Below are positions 1 through 8,714 of a stretch of DNA of 64,000 bases, in pieces. The notes beneath the pieces were generated by a model. That model did not search any database, was not told where the DNA came from, and saw nothing but the letters and a program-made list of their open reading frames with translations. Location of the stretch: contig CAVTHW010000004.1 of NCBI GenBank assembly GCA_963734625.1, forward strand, positions 67,171 through 131,170, written 5' to 3'. A program made the position numbers and the translations under genes. Numbering within the stretch: the first letter of the stretch is position 1; each line of letters begins with the position of its first letter. This stretch comes from CAVTHW01 sp963734625. GTDB taxonomy: Bacteria > Acidobacteriota > Terriglobia > Bryobacterales > Bryobacteraceae.

Positions 1-1
1 C

Positions 2-61
2 AATGCCTTGTGGCTGCTCGCGGATCGTGCGGCAAGCGGCTCCAACGCGTTCCTGGAATAA
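2..61 (+). CDS. C-terminal end of an unknown protein (partial at window edge)
   Basis: Only the last 19 codons are in the window, reading NALWLLADRAASGSNAFLE and then TAA. The next gene starts 3 bases after the stop, so the two are probably co-transcribed. Nothing in 19 residues identifies a family. Confidence 0.45.
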   Translation, partial: NALWLLADRAASGSNAFLE

Positions 62-64
62 CGG

Positions 65-1027
65 ATGGCTTTCGAACTGAACCGGCGCCAGGTATTGAAG
101 GGGTCCGTGGGGTTAGCCGCGGCGGCGGGATGCGCCCGCAAGCCCAAGCCAGGCGCCGAGCCGCGGGTCAGCATCCTCAAGGCGGACTACGGTCCCGGCC
201 TCCACGACAAGGTTCGGCGCCTGCTTCTGGACCACAAGGTGGATGTCCGCGGCAAGCGGGTGCTGTTGAAGCCCAACCTGGTGGAGTTCGATCCGGGTGC
301 GGCGATCAACACCAATCCCCTGCTGGTGCTGGCCGCGTTTGAAGCTTTTCGGTCTTTAGGCGCCGCCAGCGTCGGCATCGCCGAGGGCCCCGGACATCGC
401 CGCGTTACCCTGGATCTCGCGGATGCGGCGGGGTACTACCGGACCTTCCCGGATTTCGACAAAGTATTCACCGACCTGAACCTGGACGATGTTGCCCCAG
501 TGCGGCTGCCCAGGGCCGCCGTCCGCCTGAATTCTCTTTATCTGCCAAAGACCGCATTGGGCTGCGATCTGCTCGTCTCGCTGCCCAAGATGAAGACTCA
601 CCACTGGGTCGGAGCCACACTCGGCATGAAGAATCTGTTCGGGCTCGTGCCGGGCGGCGTTTATGGCTGGCCGAAGAATGTCCTCCACTGGGCCGGCATT
701 GACGAGAGCATCGTGGCGATCAATTCCGTCTTCCCGAAGTTGTTCACCATCGTGGACGGAATCGAAGGCATGGAGGGCAACGGCCCGATCCAAGGCCGCC
801 CGAAGATGGCGGGTGTGATTGTGGGCGGCCCGGACCGGGTGGCTGTCGATGCCACCTGCTGCCGGATCATGGGAATCGATCCGCAAAAAGTCCGCTATTT
901 GAAGCTCGCCGAAACCTTGGGGCAGACCGAGGCAGTGAACGTCCGGCAAGTCGGAGAGCCAATCCTTGGGGTCACAACCCCGTTCCAGCTTCTGCCGGGT
1001 CTGAGAGACCTGTGCTTGACGACCTGA
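65..1027 (+). CDS. DUF362 domain-containing protein, Tat-type export signal
   Basis: The 320-residue protein has a twin-arginine signal at residues 7-13 (RRQVLKG) followed by an Ala-rich stretch and a possible lipobox cysteine (AAAAGC), so it is probably exported folded and may be lipid-anchored. The body matches DUF362: LLKPNLVEF near residue 68, then SLPKMKTHHW and GMKNLFGLVPG around 175-200. Some DUF362 proteins carry Fe-S domains, but no ferredoxin-type CxxCxxC cluster is seen here. The biochemical function of the family is not settled. The start is the ATG 3 bases after the upstream stop. Confidence 0.82.
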   Translation: MAFELNRRQVLKGSVGLAAAAGCARKPKPGAEPRVSILKADYGPGLHDKVRRLLLDHKVDVRGKRVLLKPNLVEFDPGAAINTNPLLVLAAFEAFRSLGAASVGIAEGPGHRRVTLDLADAAGYYRTFPDFDKVFTDLNLDDVAPVRLPRAAVRLNSLYLPKTALGCDLLVSLPKMKTHHWVGATLGMKNLFGLVPGGVYGWPKNVLHWAGIDESIVAINSVFPKLFTIVDGIEGMEGNGPIQGRPKMAGVIVGGPDRVAVDATCCRIMGIDPQKVRYLKLAETLGQTEAVNVRQVGEPILGVTTPFQLLPGLRDLCLTT

Positions 1028-1216
1028 TGCACGAACAGCTAGTGGTCTGCGGCAAGCAGATCAACGAATATGCAATTGACCGTGGGGAAGGCTGCTCAGC
1101 CTGCGGACCCGCTTTCCAGCGGTTCCAGCCGGTGGGAAGGCCGGCTGGGGAGCGTGTCAGCCCCCCTAGAACAGGGAGAATTCAGGCCGCACTACACTGG
1201 GGCTGGATGCGATGTT

Positions 1217-2143
1217 ATGAATACGACACATAAAAGTATAATCACGTTGATTCGGGTTCTGATTCCCATCATCGTCATTGCCACAGTGGTCTTGGTCAGT
1301 AGCCCGTTCAGATTTAGGGCCGGGTGGCTGTATCTTTCGGGCCATTCAAGTATCGGACTGTTTGAGTCGTTAGAGGCTGGGCCGATCACCGCGGCTCAAC
1401 TTCTTCAGGTAGCGCAGGTCCATGCGAAGACAAAGCTCATCGAACGGGACCCGGCCGGTCTGTCGCTGTGGAATACGCAGCTGGGGCGGTTCTGGATGGT
1501 TACCGATAGCCGCGATGCGCTGGAGTGGGATTTGGCCGAACAGACCCGCAAGATCTACGGTAAGGGAGACAGAGGCGAACGAGCTGGCGACATTGTGCTG
1601 GACTGCGGCGCTAACGTCGGCCTATATGCGAAAACGGCGCTCGCCTCTGGAGCGAAGCTGGTAGTGGCCATCGAGCCTGCCCCTGAGAATGTCGAATGTC
1701 TCCGCCGCAATTTAGCGCGAGAAATCACCGAGCGTAAGGTGGTCGTGTGGCCTAAGGGTGTCTGGGACAAGGAAGACACGCTGACTCTGAACCGTGACCC
1801 GAATAACTCAGCGCGAGACAGCTTCTTACGTCTTGAGGGTCCCTCCATCAGCGGCATCCAAGTTCCCTTGAGCACGATCGACAAGCTGGTCGCGGACCTG
1901 AACTTAGCGCGCGTCGATTTCATCAAGATGGACATCGAAGGCTCCGAGTGTAAAGCCATTCTGGGTGCGCAACGCACGCTGACGCAGTTCAAGCCACGGA
2001 TGGCGCTCTGCGTGTACCATCAGCCGGGCGACAGGACTGCCGTTCCGCAAGAAGTGCTCAGGATTGCCCCCAATTACCGAGTGTCCCTGCAGGGCTTCAT
2101 GTTGAAGGACTCCATCTTCGCTGAGATCGCCCACTTTTGGTAA
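1217..2143 (+). CDS. FkbM-family SAM-dependent methyltransferase, membrane-anchored
   Basis: The 308-residue protein begins with one strongly hydrophobic helix (about residues 9-30, IITLIRVLIPIIVIATVVLV), so it probably sits on the inner membrane. The catalytic domain follows: LDCGANVGLYAK is the SAM-binding glycine motif, VVAIEPAPENVE the acidic strand-2 motif, and VDFIKMDIEGSE the FkbM signature. FkbM enzymes typically O-methylate sugars or lipids. The frame is open upstream to 1070, but the ATG at 1217 directly precedes the membrane helix and was chosen. No sugar genes adjoin it directly; the glycan locus starts about 2 kb downstream, beyond an IS transposase. Confidence 0.85.
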   Translation: MNTTHKSIITLIRVLIPIIVIATVVLVSSPFRFRAGWLYLSGHSSIGLFESLEAGPITAAQLLQVAQVHAKTKLIERDPAGLSLWNTQLGRFWMVTDSRDALEWDLAEQTRKIYGKGDRGERAGDIVLDCGANVGLYAKTALASGAKLVVAIEPAPENVECLRRNLAREITERKVVVWPKGVWDKEDTLTLNRDPNNSARDSFLRLEGPSISGIQVPLSTIDKLVADLNLARVDFIKMDIEGSECKAILGAQRTLTQFKPRMALCVYHQPGDRTAVPQEVLRIAPNYRVSLQGFMLKDSIFAEIAHFW

Positions 2144-2325
2144 TCCAGGACCGCGGGCCCTTCGCAGCAAGAATTCATCACGCGGAACCACGATCGCGCG
2201 GCGGTAGAACGCCGTGACGATAGTCTGGCGGATCTTCCTCTTGCTGATGAGCGGAGTTTGCCTGGTAACCACCTGAGGGGAATCAGGTTCCCGCTTCGCG
2301 GCGCGGAAGGAGTCCTGTCTACACG

Positions 2326-3918
2326 TTATCTTTTGGGCAGCGGCACACCCAGCGCCCCCAGAATCTGTTGCTGCCGATCGTCCGGCTTGGGCAACTGCGC
2401 CACGTTGGTGTTTTCATCAACCCGGTATTCCAACAGGCACAGACGGCTCAGTGCGGCCATGGCATCGGCCAAGGTGATGGCGTGCGGGTTGGCGTCGGTG
2501 GTCCCAAACGCCGCCTGTAGCCGGCGCTCCATCTCGCGGCTGAGCTTCAGTGCCAACAGACAGCAGAACACATGCCCCCGCGTGCGGCTTTCCTTGCGCA
2601 CAAACACCGGCCGCACTTCCAGCAGACCGGTCTTCATCTGCCGGAAGTCCCGCTCCACCTTCTCTAAGCTCACGTAGCTGTCGTGCACTTCCTGCCCGCT
2701 GAGGTTCTGCTTCGGCACATCGGTTACCACCACGTAACAGCCTGCCAATTCCATGGTTCGGTCGATGGCCGCCTGGTTGCGCTCCAGCACCATCGTCCGT
2801 CCCTCCAGATGCAGTTCCACCAGGCCGGTGAGCTTGTGGCGGGCCATCCAAACCTGTAGGTTCCGCGGACCCGCTTCGGGCTGGCAGCGCGGCGACTTCT
2901 CGACCTGTTCGTTGCGCTGCTCGACCTTCCCGCTCAACTTGGCCAGCTTGTCCTCCAAGCGGTGCTGTTCCCGCGCGGCCGTGTCGTCGTTCTTCCGTAG
3001 CAGGTAACGCACCCCGTCGGCCTCGACTTCGCACACCTCTTCATGGAACAGGCCCATCTGCAGCGTGCCCGCGCTCAGGAGCCGGCGGATCTGCGGATCG
3101 GTCAGCGCGCTGATGTAGCGCAGACCGGCCTCTTGGAGCGCCTGTTTGCCTTTGCTCTTGACCATCCCCCGGTCGCCCACAAAGATCAACTCCCGGACCC
3201 CGAACTGCTCCTTCACGATGCGGATCTGTTCCACCCCGGTGGTGGGATCGCCGGAGTTACCGGCGAAGACGCGCACCGCCAGCGGTTCGCCTTCGCGGTC
3301 GGCCAGCAGTCCGATGACGATCTGCAGTTTGCCACGCTTGCCGTCCCGGTTGTAGCCATACTCGCCCAGGGCGTTGTGCTGGCCTTCCATGTAGCTACTG
3401 GTGACGTCGTACAGGAACAGGGTGGGCGGGGCGCCGCGCTGTTTCAGGTACTGGCGATAGAGACTCCGTTCGATGGATTCCTGGCGGGCGCAAAGATCGT
3501 CGAGGGCGGCATACAGATCGTCCTCGTCGAAGGAGCCCAGCCCAAGCACTTCGGCGACGGCGTGATCGGCGGCCCAGCGGGTGGCCGACAAGCGCGAGCC
3601 CTGGTGGGCAACGCGGGCGAGCACTAGGAACAGCGCCAGTTTGGCGAGGCGGGTTTTGCCGAGGGCGGCGGACAGGCCGAGTTGGTCGGCGAGGTGTTTC
3701 AGCGCGAACAGAACGCCGAAAACCAGGCCGCTGGTGGGTTCGGCGGCCAGGTGGTCGAAGTCGCCGCGGAGGGCGCGGCGGAGGGCCTCGATGCGGGCGG
3801 GGTCCCACTGGGAGAGGTTGGCGAGGGTTTGTTTGACGACCCGTCTACCCCGGCGCAGGCTTTGGCGGAGGAGGATGGCGGGGGGCGAGGAGCGATTGGG
3901 GACGGTATCGATGTACAT
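2326..3918 (-). CDS. IS1634-family transposase (IS4-like DDE)
   Basis: The 530-residue protein starts with MYIDTVPNRSSPPAILLRQS, the characteristic N-terminus of IS1634-type transposases. An in-frame GTG two codons upstream (3924) is an alternative start. The reading frame is full length, with the DDE-type core (LFLYDVTSSYMEG, IFVGDRGMVK, and a late E-containing region near YVSLEKVERDFRQMKTG), so the enzyme could be active. No Shine-Dalgarno is visible. I could not identify terminal inverted repeats or a target duplication by eye, so the element boundaries are open. It separates the FkbM gene from the glycan locus. Confidence 0.88.
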   Translation of the reverse strand: MYIDTVPNRSSPPAILLRQSLRRGRRVVKQTLANLSQWDPARIEALRRALRGDFDHLAAEPTSGLVFGVLFALKHLADQLGLSAALGKTRLAKLALFLVLARVAHQGSRLSATRWAADHAVAEVLGLGSFDEDDLYAALDDLCARQESIERSLYRQYLKQRGAPPTLFLYDVTSSYMEGQHNALGEYGYNRDGKRGKLQIVIGLLADREGEPLAVRVFAGNSGDPTTGVEQIRIVKEQFGVRELIFVGDRGMVKSKGKQALQEAGLRYISALTDPQIRRLLSAGTLQMGLFHEEVCEVEADGVRYLLRKNDDTAAREQHRLEDKLAKLSGKVEQRNEQVEKSPRCQPEAGPRNLQVWMARHKLTGLVELHLEGRTMVLERNQAAIDRTMELAGCYVVVTDVPKQNLSGQEVHDSYVSLEKVERDFRQMKTGLLEVRPVFVRKESRTRGHVFCCLLALKLSREMERRLQAAFGTTDANPHAITLADAMAALSRLCLLEYRVDENTNVAQLPKPDDRQQQILGALGVPLPKR

Positions 3919-4135
3919 GGCCACATGTTATCATAACCAATCAGATGATGCAATGGACATCTACATCTTACATGGGCACACAGAGCCAAGCACGACCTCC
4001 CCTTTCGCGAAGACAGCTCAGGAACTTACCCGCTACTCACCGGGCTGGAGTGGGGGGAAGATGCGTCTGAGGACATACAAACTCAATGTTCTCATTCAGT
4101 TCAACACCATACGATAGGCACAACTGTCCCGCCTG

Positions 4136-4155
4136 TACGGTCCAAACGGACCGTA
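4136..4155. terminator. Perfect 8-bp hairpin downstream of the wecB-like gene
   Basis: TACGGTCC and GGACCGTA form an 8-bp perfect stem around an AAAC loop, 25 bases beyond the stop of the minus-strand glycan operon. There is no T-run after it on either strand, so it is at best a weak or Rho-assisted terminator, or an operator-like palindrome. Confidence 0.35.
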
Positions 4156-4180
4156 GGGTCAACTCCGTTCCGTATCTTCA

Positions 4181-5368
4181 TCAGTCCAGGCCGTCGTCGC
4201 GATACGATCGTTCGACCGGCACGTGATAGTGCTCCGGTTGGTGGCGCCGGAAGTCGTTCTCCACCACGCGCCGGTGCAAGTCCTGCGCGATCCGCTCCGA
4301 GGATCTGCCGTCACCCAGCGTGTGCGTCCAATGCCTGCCGTAAAGCGATTCCAGCTTGCGGTACACGACCGCGGCCGGGTAGCGGTCCGCTTCCGCCGGA
4401 TCGAATTTAACGCTCGATCCGACATCATACACCTGCGGCCGCTCGGTAGATTTCCTCATCTGCAGCGAAGGCACCTGGAGGACACAGGTCTCCTCCACCA
4501 CGGTTCCGGAATCGGTGATCACGCCGCGCGAATTCACCATCAGGCAGAGGATCTCCTCGTAGCCGATCGGATCCACCATGGCGACGTTGCCGGGCAGCGC
4601 CAGCCCAGTGGCGCGAAGCTCCTTCTGGGTACGGTAGCTGGCGGGGAAGTAGACCGGATAGGGCGCCTGCCTCACCAGGTCCAGGATGGCCAGCATCGAA
4701 CTGGCGATGTGCACGTTCTCTCGCCGATGGCAGGTCATCAGGTAGAACTTGCCTTTCTCGATGCCGCGGCCGGCGAAGAACTCGGGGTTCGCCATGCGTT
4801 CGTACTTCTCCTGCCGGGAGAAGAAATAGTGATTCAGGATATCGACGATCGGGTTGCCGACCAGGACGATGTTGTCGGGATTCAACCCCTCGCGGACACC
4901 CTGCTCCTTGTACTCGTCGAAATAGGTGTAGATGACGTCGGCCAGGTGGTCAATGGTGGTCCGGTACTTCTCCTCCGGCATGCGCCAGTCGTAGGACCGC
5001 ATGCACCCTTCGATGTGCACGACGGGGATGTTCAACTGTGCGGCGGCCAGCGCGCCGGTGGTGGTGTTTGTGTCGCCCAGAAAGACCGCGGCAGCGGGCT
5101 TCAGGTCCCGCAGCACCGGGTACAGGCGCGAAATCACGGATGCGGCCACCGCGGCGTCGGTGTCCCCGCCGCACTTCAGGTCAATCTCCGCCGGCGCAAT
5201 GTTCAGTTCGCGGAAGAAGATGCTCTTCAGGTTGTCGGAATAATGCTGGCCCGACCAGATGAATACCATCTCCATGTCGTCGTAATGTCGCAATTGATTG
5301 ATCACCAGCGCGGCGCGGATAACGTCGGGCCGGATGCCGAGAATAAAGGCCAGTTTCTGTTTTCCCAT
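4181..5368 (-). CDS. WecB-like UDP-N-acetylglucosamine 2-epimerase family protein
   Basis: The 395-residue protein belongs to the non-hydrolysing UDP-HexNAc 2-epimerase family, which inverts C2 of UDP-GlcNAc-type sugars in the cytoplasm. Visible family blocks are the GIRPD N-terminal loop, FLGDTNTTTG, HIEGCMRSYDWRMPEE (family consensus EAGLR..D..MPEE), CHRRENV and TDSGTVVEETCVLQVP. The usual EAGLR is EGCMR and TDSGG is TDSGT, so the substrate may differ from UDP-GlcNAc. The start is the ATG after a GAGG motif; a longer frame upstream lacks family sequence. It is the last gene of the minus-strand glycan operon, 28 bases after the reductase. Together with that reductase it resembles pathways to N-acetylated deoxysugars, but no clear 4,6-dehydratase partner was assigned. 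Confidence 0.85.
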   Translation of the reverse strand: MGKQKLAFILGIRPDVIRAALVINQLRHYDDMEMVFIWSGQHYSDNLKSIFFRELNIAPAEIDLKCGGDTDAAVAASVISRLYPVLRDLKPAAAVFLGDTNTTTGALAAAQLNIPVVHIEGCMRSYDWRMPEEKYRTTIDHLADVIYTYFDEYKEQGVREGLNPDNIVLVGNPIVDILNHYFFSRQEKYERMANPEFFAGRGIEKGKFYLMTCHRRENVHIASSMLAILDLVRQAPYPVYFPASYRTQKELRATGLALPGNVAMVDPIGYEEILCLMVNSRGVITDSGTVVEETCVLQVPSLQMRKSTERPQVYDVGSSVKFDPAEADRYPAAVVYRKLESLYGRHWTHTLGDGRSSERIAQDLHRRVVENDFRRHQPEHYHVPVERSYRDDGLD

Positions 5369-5396
5369 CGGGTTCCTCACAAGTCTGAGAATTCTC

Positions 5397-6275
5397 TTAC
5401 GGCTCGCCGCGGACCGCGCCCCCCACGACGGCATCCCATCCGGGGTCCTCAGGGTACAACTCGCGCAGGCTCGTGAATACCGAGCCGAGCAGCCGGGAGC
5501 CGACCGCGCCGGAGCGCCCGCGCAGTACCGTGATCTTCCGCCCGGATGCCGCCCGGATCCGGCACAGCAGATCGTATTTCGTAGTCGGGGCGTTGGGACA
5601 GAAATGGTGCACCCCGGATTCGCGGCGGATGCGGTCGAAGCTCTCTGATTCGACGATGCGCCGGCACAGTTCTCCGAACTGCCGGGTGCTCGCTCCGTTC
5701 CATTGCTGATCGTCGAAGCCGGTCAATTCGGCGCCCTCGGGGCTGCGCAGCACCCACTCCACCAGGCCCTTGCCGCCCAGCGGGTCCCGTCCGATGATCG
5801 AGCAGCGGAGATTGAGCACATTCTCCGCTGGACACTCGCCCAGCACCTTGGTCTTCCCGTACACGTCGGGGCAATCGGCGGGATCCGTTTCCAGGCAGGG
5901 CCGGCTCACCGTTGCTGCAAAGACCCCGTCCGTTGACATGTGGATGATGCGCGAGTCCGGGGCCGCCAGCGCCGCCTGGTGGGGAAACAGCGCGTTGACG
6001 CGAATAGCCCGGCTCACCGACCCCGCATCCCGCTCCTCGATCGCCGGCTTGAGGATGCCGATACAGTTGACTATGTACTCATAGCGGCGCCGCCGCAGTA
6101 TGGCGGCCTGCTGCTCCGGCGGCATACCGGCCGCATCCAGGTAATCCGGGACTCTCGGATCCTCGCTCTGCGTGCCTTCCACCTGCCACTCGCGGCAGGC
6201 CGCGAGTGCCCACCGGACTGCGCTCCCGAGCATGCCGGAAGCCCCCAGGACGAGAATGTTGCGTCGGGTGGCCAT
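5397..6275 (-). CDS. RmlD-like SDR sugar-nucleotide reductase
   Basis: The 292-residue cytoplasmic SDR has the NAD(P)-binding motif GASGMLGSA near residue 13 and the catalytic pair YGKTK (YxxxK) near residue 138, preceded by HMSTDGVFAA, typical of dTDP-4-dehydrorhamnose reductase relatives. These enzymes reduce a 4-keto nucleotide sugar. It lies 3 bases after the methyltransferase gene and 28 bases before the 2-epimerase gene, so it is clearly part of the operon. The actual sugar substrate cannot be read from sequence. Confidence 0.83.
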   Translation of the reverse strand: MATRRNILVLGASGMLGSAVRWALAACREWQVEGTQSEDPRVPDYLDAAGMPPEQQAAILRRRRYEYIVNCIGILKPAIEERDAGSVSRAIRVNALFPHQAALAAPDSRIIHMSTDGVFAATVSRPCLETDPADCPDVYGKTKVLGECPAENVLNLRCSIIGRDPLGGKGLVEWVLRSPEGAELTGFDDQQWNGASTRQFGELCRRIVESESFDRIRRESGVHHFCPNAPTTKYDLLCRIRAASGRKITVLRGRSGAVGSRLLGSVFTSLRELYPEDPGWDAVVGGAVRGEP

Positions 6276-6278
6276 GCG

Positions 6279-7472
6279 TCAGAAGAACCTCAGATCGGGC
6301 AGGGGTACGGACCACGTACCCTGGAACCAGCCCTCCTTGGAGCGGATCAGGTCGGCGTAGTTCCAGGCCGTGATGAACATGTAATCGGGATTCGCGGCTC
6401 GGAACTGTTCGGGAAAGACGATCGGGGTGTGTGTGCCCGGCATGAACTTGCTGGCGCGCAGCGGAGAGGAGTCCACCACCCCGCCCAGGTAGTCCATGCG
6501 GCAGGCGTTGACCCACATGCTGGCTTTGCCGGCGGCGCCGTACGCCCAGACGGTGTGCCGCTGCCGCAGGCTTTCGAAGACGTCCCGGACGATCCCGATC
6601 CGGCGCAGCGACTCGCCGGCGAACCGCTGCCAGGAGGCAAGTTCCCCAAGCCGGTTCTCTTTCTCGTAGGTCAGGATTTGCGCGGCTCCGGCGGACAGCG
6701 GTGCGGACTTGCGCCCGGCACAGACCCGCAGCGATCCCCCGTGCATCGCCAGGCGCTCGGCGTCGACCACGTGGAAGCCGTACCGCCGCAGCAGGATCTG
6801 CAAAGCGGACAGGGTGTAAAACGTCAAGTGCTCGTGGTACAACGTGTCCCACTGGAGTTTCTCGAGCAGGTCGCCGGCGTACATGAATTCCAGGCACAGG
6901 TAGCCTTCGTCCGAGAGTACTACGCCGGCCGCTTCCAGGATCTGCTCTGGGTGGTCGTTGTGAGCAAACGCGTTGCTGCCCGTGACCACGTCCACGGGTC
7001 CGACGCGGTCGCGAATATCCTGCGCCACGCCGGGGTTGAAGTATCCGGTGACGACGTCGAGGCCCTTCGCGCGCGCCAAGCCGGTAATGTTCTGGGAGAT
7101 ATCCACGCCGATCGCCTGAACGCCCAGCCGGGCCAGTGGCGCCAGGAGCACGCCATCGTTGCATCCGAATTCGACGACCTTCTTTGGCCGCAGGCGGGTC
7201 GAGAGCCACTCCGCGTACGCGGCGAAATGGTCCACCAACGGCCCGATCGTGCTTGAGGAAAACGAATAGTCCTGAAACAGCACCTCTCGGTCCACCGGAT
7301 CGAGCACCTGCACCAGCCCGCAACCGGCGCAGCAGTGGATCTCGAGGGGGTATAGCTGCTCCCGGGCGATTGCCTCCCGGCTGGCGAGAAATCCGCCCGC
7401 CAGGGGCAGCGGCCCGAAGTCCAAGATGGGCTGCAGGTCGGCGCCCAGGCAGGCGCGGCAGTTTGTTCTCAT
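6279..7472 (-). CDS. Sugar C-methyltransferase (zinc-binding N-terminus, SAM core, C-terminal Rossmann-like domain)
   Basis: The 397-residue protein starts MRTNCRACLGADL, giving the CxxC half of the N-terminal zinc site of NovU/TylC3-type nucleotide-sugar C-methyltransferases; more cysteines (HCCAGCG) follow near residue 40. The SAM core shows VVEFGCNDGVLL and VDISQN. The C-terminal third has the YGAAGKASM loop seen in this family's third domain. These enzymes put a methyl branch on a 4-keto-deoxysugar. The start ATG overlaps the GT2 stop (ATGA), showing translational coupling. Confidence 0.85.
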   Translation of the reverse strand: MRTNCRACLGADLQPILDFGPLPLAGGFLASREAIAREQLYPLEIHCCAGCGLVQVLDPVDREVLFQDYSFSSSTIGPLVDHFAAYAEWLSTRLRPKKVVEFGCNDGVLLAPLARLGVQAIGVDISQNITGLARAKGLDVVTGYFNPGVAQDIRDRVGPVDVVTGSNAFAHNDHPEQILEAAGVVLSDEGYLCLEFMYAGDLLEKLQWDTLYHEHLTFYTLSALQILLRRYGFHVVDAERLAMHGGSLRVCAGRKSAPLSAGAAQILTYEKENRLGELASWQRFAGESLRRIGIVRDVFESLRQRHTVWAYGAAGKASMWVNACRMDYLGGVVDSSPLRASKFMPGTHTPIVFPEQFRAANPDYMFITAWNYADLIRSKEGWFQGTWSVPLPDLRFF

Positions 7473-8266
7473 GGAGCGATTCCTCGTTTCCAATCCGGTT
7501 CTACACCCAGGAACGCTTTCAGCGCGAAGGTTAGGTATTTGCGGAACGTCGCGGGCGTGTAACCGAAGGAGGTCGCGCGATGGTCGCCGGCGCGGCTGGT
7601 CAGCACCACCGGCACCTCGCAAAACGTGCGCGCCAGTGATTTCGCTTGGTACAGTTCCTCCACGATGATCGGGAACCCGGTTTCGCGCAGGTTCATCCGC
7701 GCCAGGATCTGGGTTCTGACGGCGCGGAACCCGTTGGTGCAGTCGCGCACCCCGGCGCGGAACAGCACGCGCGCCACTAGGTTGCCACCGCGGGAGAACA
7801 CGCTCCGCTGCCAGGGAACGCCTTCCATGCCGCCGCCGGCGACGAACCGCGAGGCCTTGATCACGTCCGCGCCCCGTTCCATGCAGGCGACGAACTTCGG
7901 GATGTCGCTCGGGTCGTTGGTCAGGTCACTGTCCATGAACAGGACATAATCGACGTCCGCTTCCACGGCGTGGCGGATCCCCGTCTGCAAGGCGGCGCCG
8001 TAGCCAGCGTTCTTCGCGTGATGGACCAGGGCGAGGCCGGGAAACTCCGACGCGAGGCGGTCCAGGATCTTCCCGGTCCGGTCGCGGCTGCCGTCGTCGA
8101 CCACGATCAACTGGGTCCGGTGGGGCAGCGTCCGCAGCTCCGCGCAGACCCGCCGGACGCACGTCTCCGCTCCCGCCTCTTCGTTGAACATCGGAATCAG
8201 TACCGCGAAGCTGGGCTGGCTGCCTGCTGGTCGTCCGTTCTGGCGTTGCCCGGCGTTTGGGTTCAT
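7469..8266 (-). CDS. Family 2 glycosyltransferase
   Basis: A 265-residue GT-A fold enzyme. The N-terminal motif FAVLIPMFNEE, the VVDDGSRDRT nucleotide-binding segment and the DSDLTNDP metal-binding site (DxD-like) are all present. No large membrane domain is seen, so it is a cytoplasmic or peripheral enzyme of the dolichyl-/polyprenyl-phosphate sugar transferase type. The frame is open to 8296, which would overlap the cupin gene by 26 bases; the ATG at 8266, just past the cupin stop, fits the operon spacing better. Confidence 0.85.
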   Translation of the reverse strand: MNPNAGQRQNGRPAGSQPSFAVLIPMFNEEAGAETCVRRVCAELRTLPHRTQLIVVDDGSRDRTGKILDRLASEFPGLALVHHAKNAGYGAALQTGIRHAVEADVDYVLFMDSDLTNDPSDIPKFVACMERGADVIKASRFVAGGGMEGVPWQRSVFSRGGNLVARVLFRAGVRDCTNGFRAVRTQILARMNLRETGFPIIVEELYQAKSLARTFCEVPVVLTSRAGDHRATSFGYTPATFRKYLTFALKAFLGVEPDWKRGIAP

Positions 8267-8270
8267 CGGC

Positions 8271-8711
8271 CTAGCGTTCTTCAGCGCTCCAGACATCCCA
8301 GTACCGCGCCTCGAACCGGATATCGTCGGCTTTGCTCTCGTCGAGTGTGGCAGTCGAGAAGAACATCAGTTTCGCATCCGAGGTAAGCGACATGAACCCG
8401 TTGGCGTACCCGGCGGGAATGTGCAGGATCGAGGGCTTGTGAGACGAGAGGACAAAGCGGGCCACCGGCAGGTTCGGTGACGGATGCTCCCAGTCGTCGA
8501 TGCGTGCAGCTCCGACCAGCGCGGCTCCGGAAACCACCGTCACGTACTTCGATTCCCGGCGGTGAGCGTGCCACGCCCGGACGAATCCCGCCCGATGGTT
8601 ACTCACGGTGTAGAAGCGTTTTACACCCGCAAAGTCGAAATCGTTCACGAAGCCCACTTCTCCACGATCGTCGATGGCGAGGCTGCCGGCGATCAGTTTG
8701 GGTTCTTGCAT
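8271..8711 (-). CDS. RmlC-like cupin, nucleotide-sugar epimerase/isomerase family
   Basis: A 146-residue single-domain cupin related to dTDP-4-dehydrorhamnose 3,5-epimerase and to WxcM/FdtA-type ketoisomerases. It shows IDDRGEVGF near the N-terminus, VRAWHAHRRESKYVTVVSG (with the conserved HAH) and IPAGYANGF. The length fits FdtA-type ketoisomerases (about 135-155) better than RmlC (about 180), so ketoisomerisation rather than double epimerisation is possible. It is packed 3 bases after the epimerase gene and just before GT2. Confidence 0.78.
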   Translation of the reverse strand: MQEPKLIAGSLAIDDRGEVGFVNDFDFAGVKRFYTVSNHRAGFVRAWHAHRRESKYVTVVSGAALVGAARIDDWEHPSPNLPVARFVLSSHKPSILHIPAGYANGFMSLTSDAKLMFFSTATLDESKADDIRFEARYWDVWSAEER

Positions 8712-8714
8712 AGC

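Noticed and set aside
1904..2272. 122-codon minus-strand frame overlapping the FkbM gene end
   Set aside because: Most of it is antisense to the methyltransferase; the short N-terminal part has no supporting ribosome site or homology.
2300..3960. Terminal inverted repeats of the IS1634 element (GTTATC-like words on both sides)
   Set aside because: The ACACGTTATC and ACATGTTATC words are in direct, not inverted, orientation; no credible inverted ends or target duplication could be matched by eye.
4223..5476. 417-codon plus-strand frame opposite the WecB-like gene
   Set aside because: Antisense to a clear enzyme; its His/Asp/Gly-rich sequence is the usual product of reading a GC-rich gene backwards.
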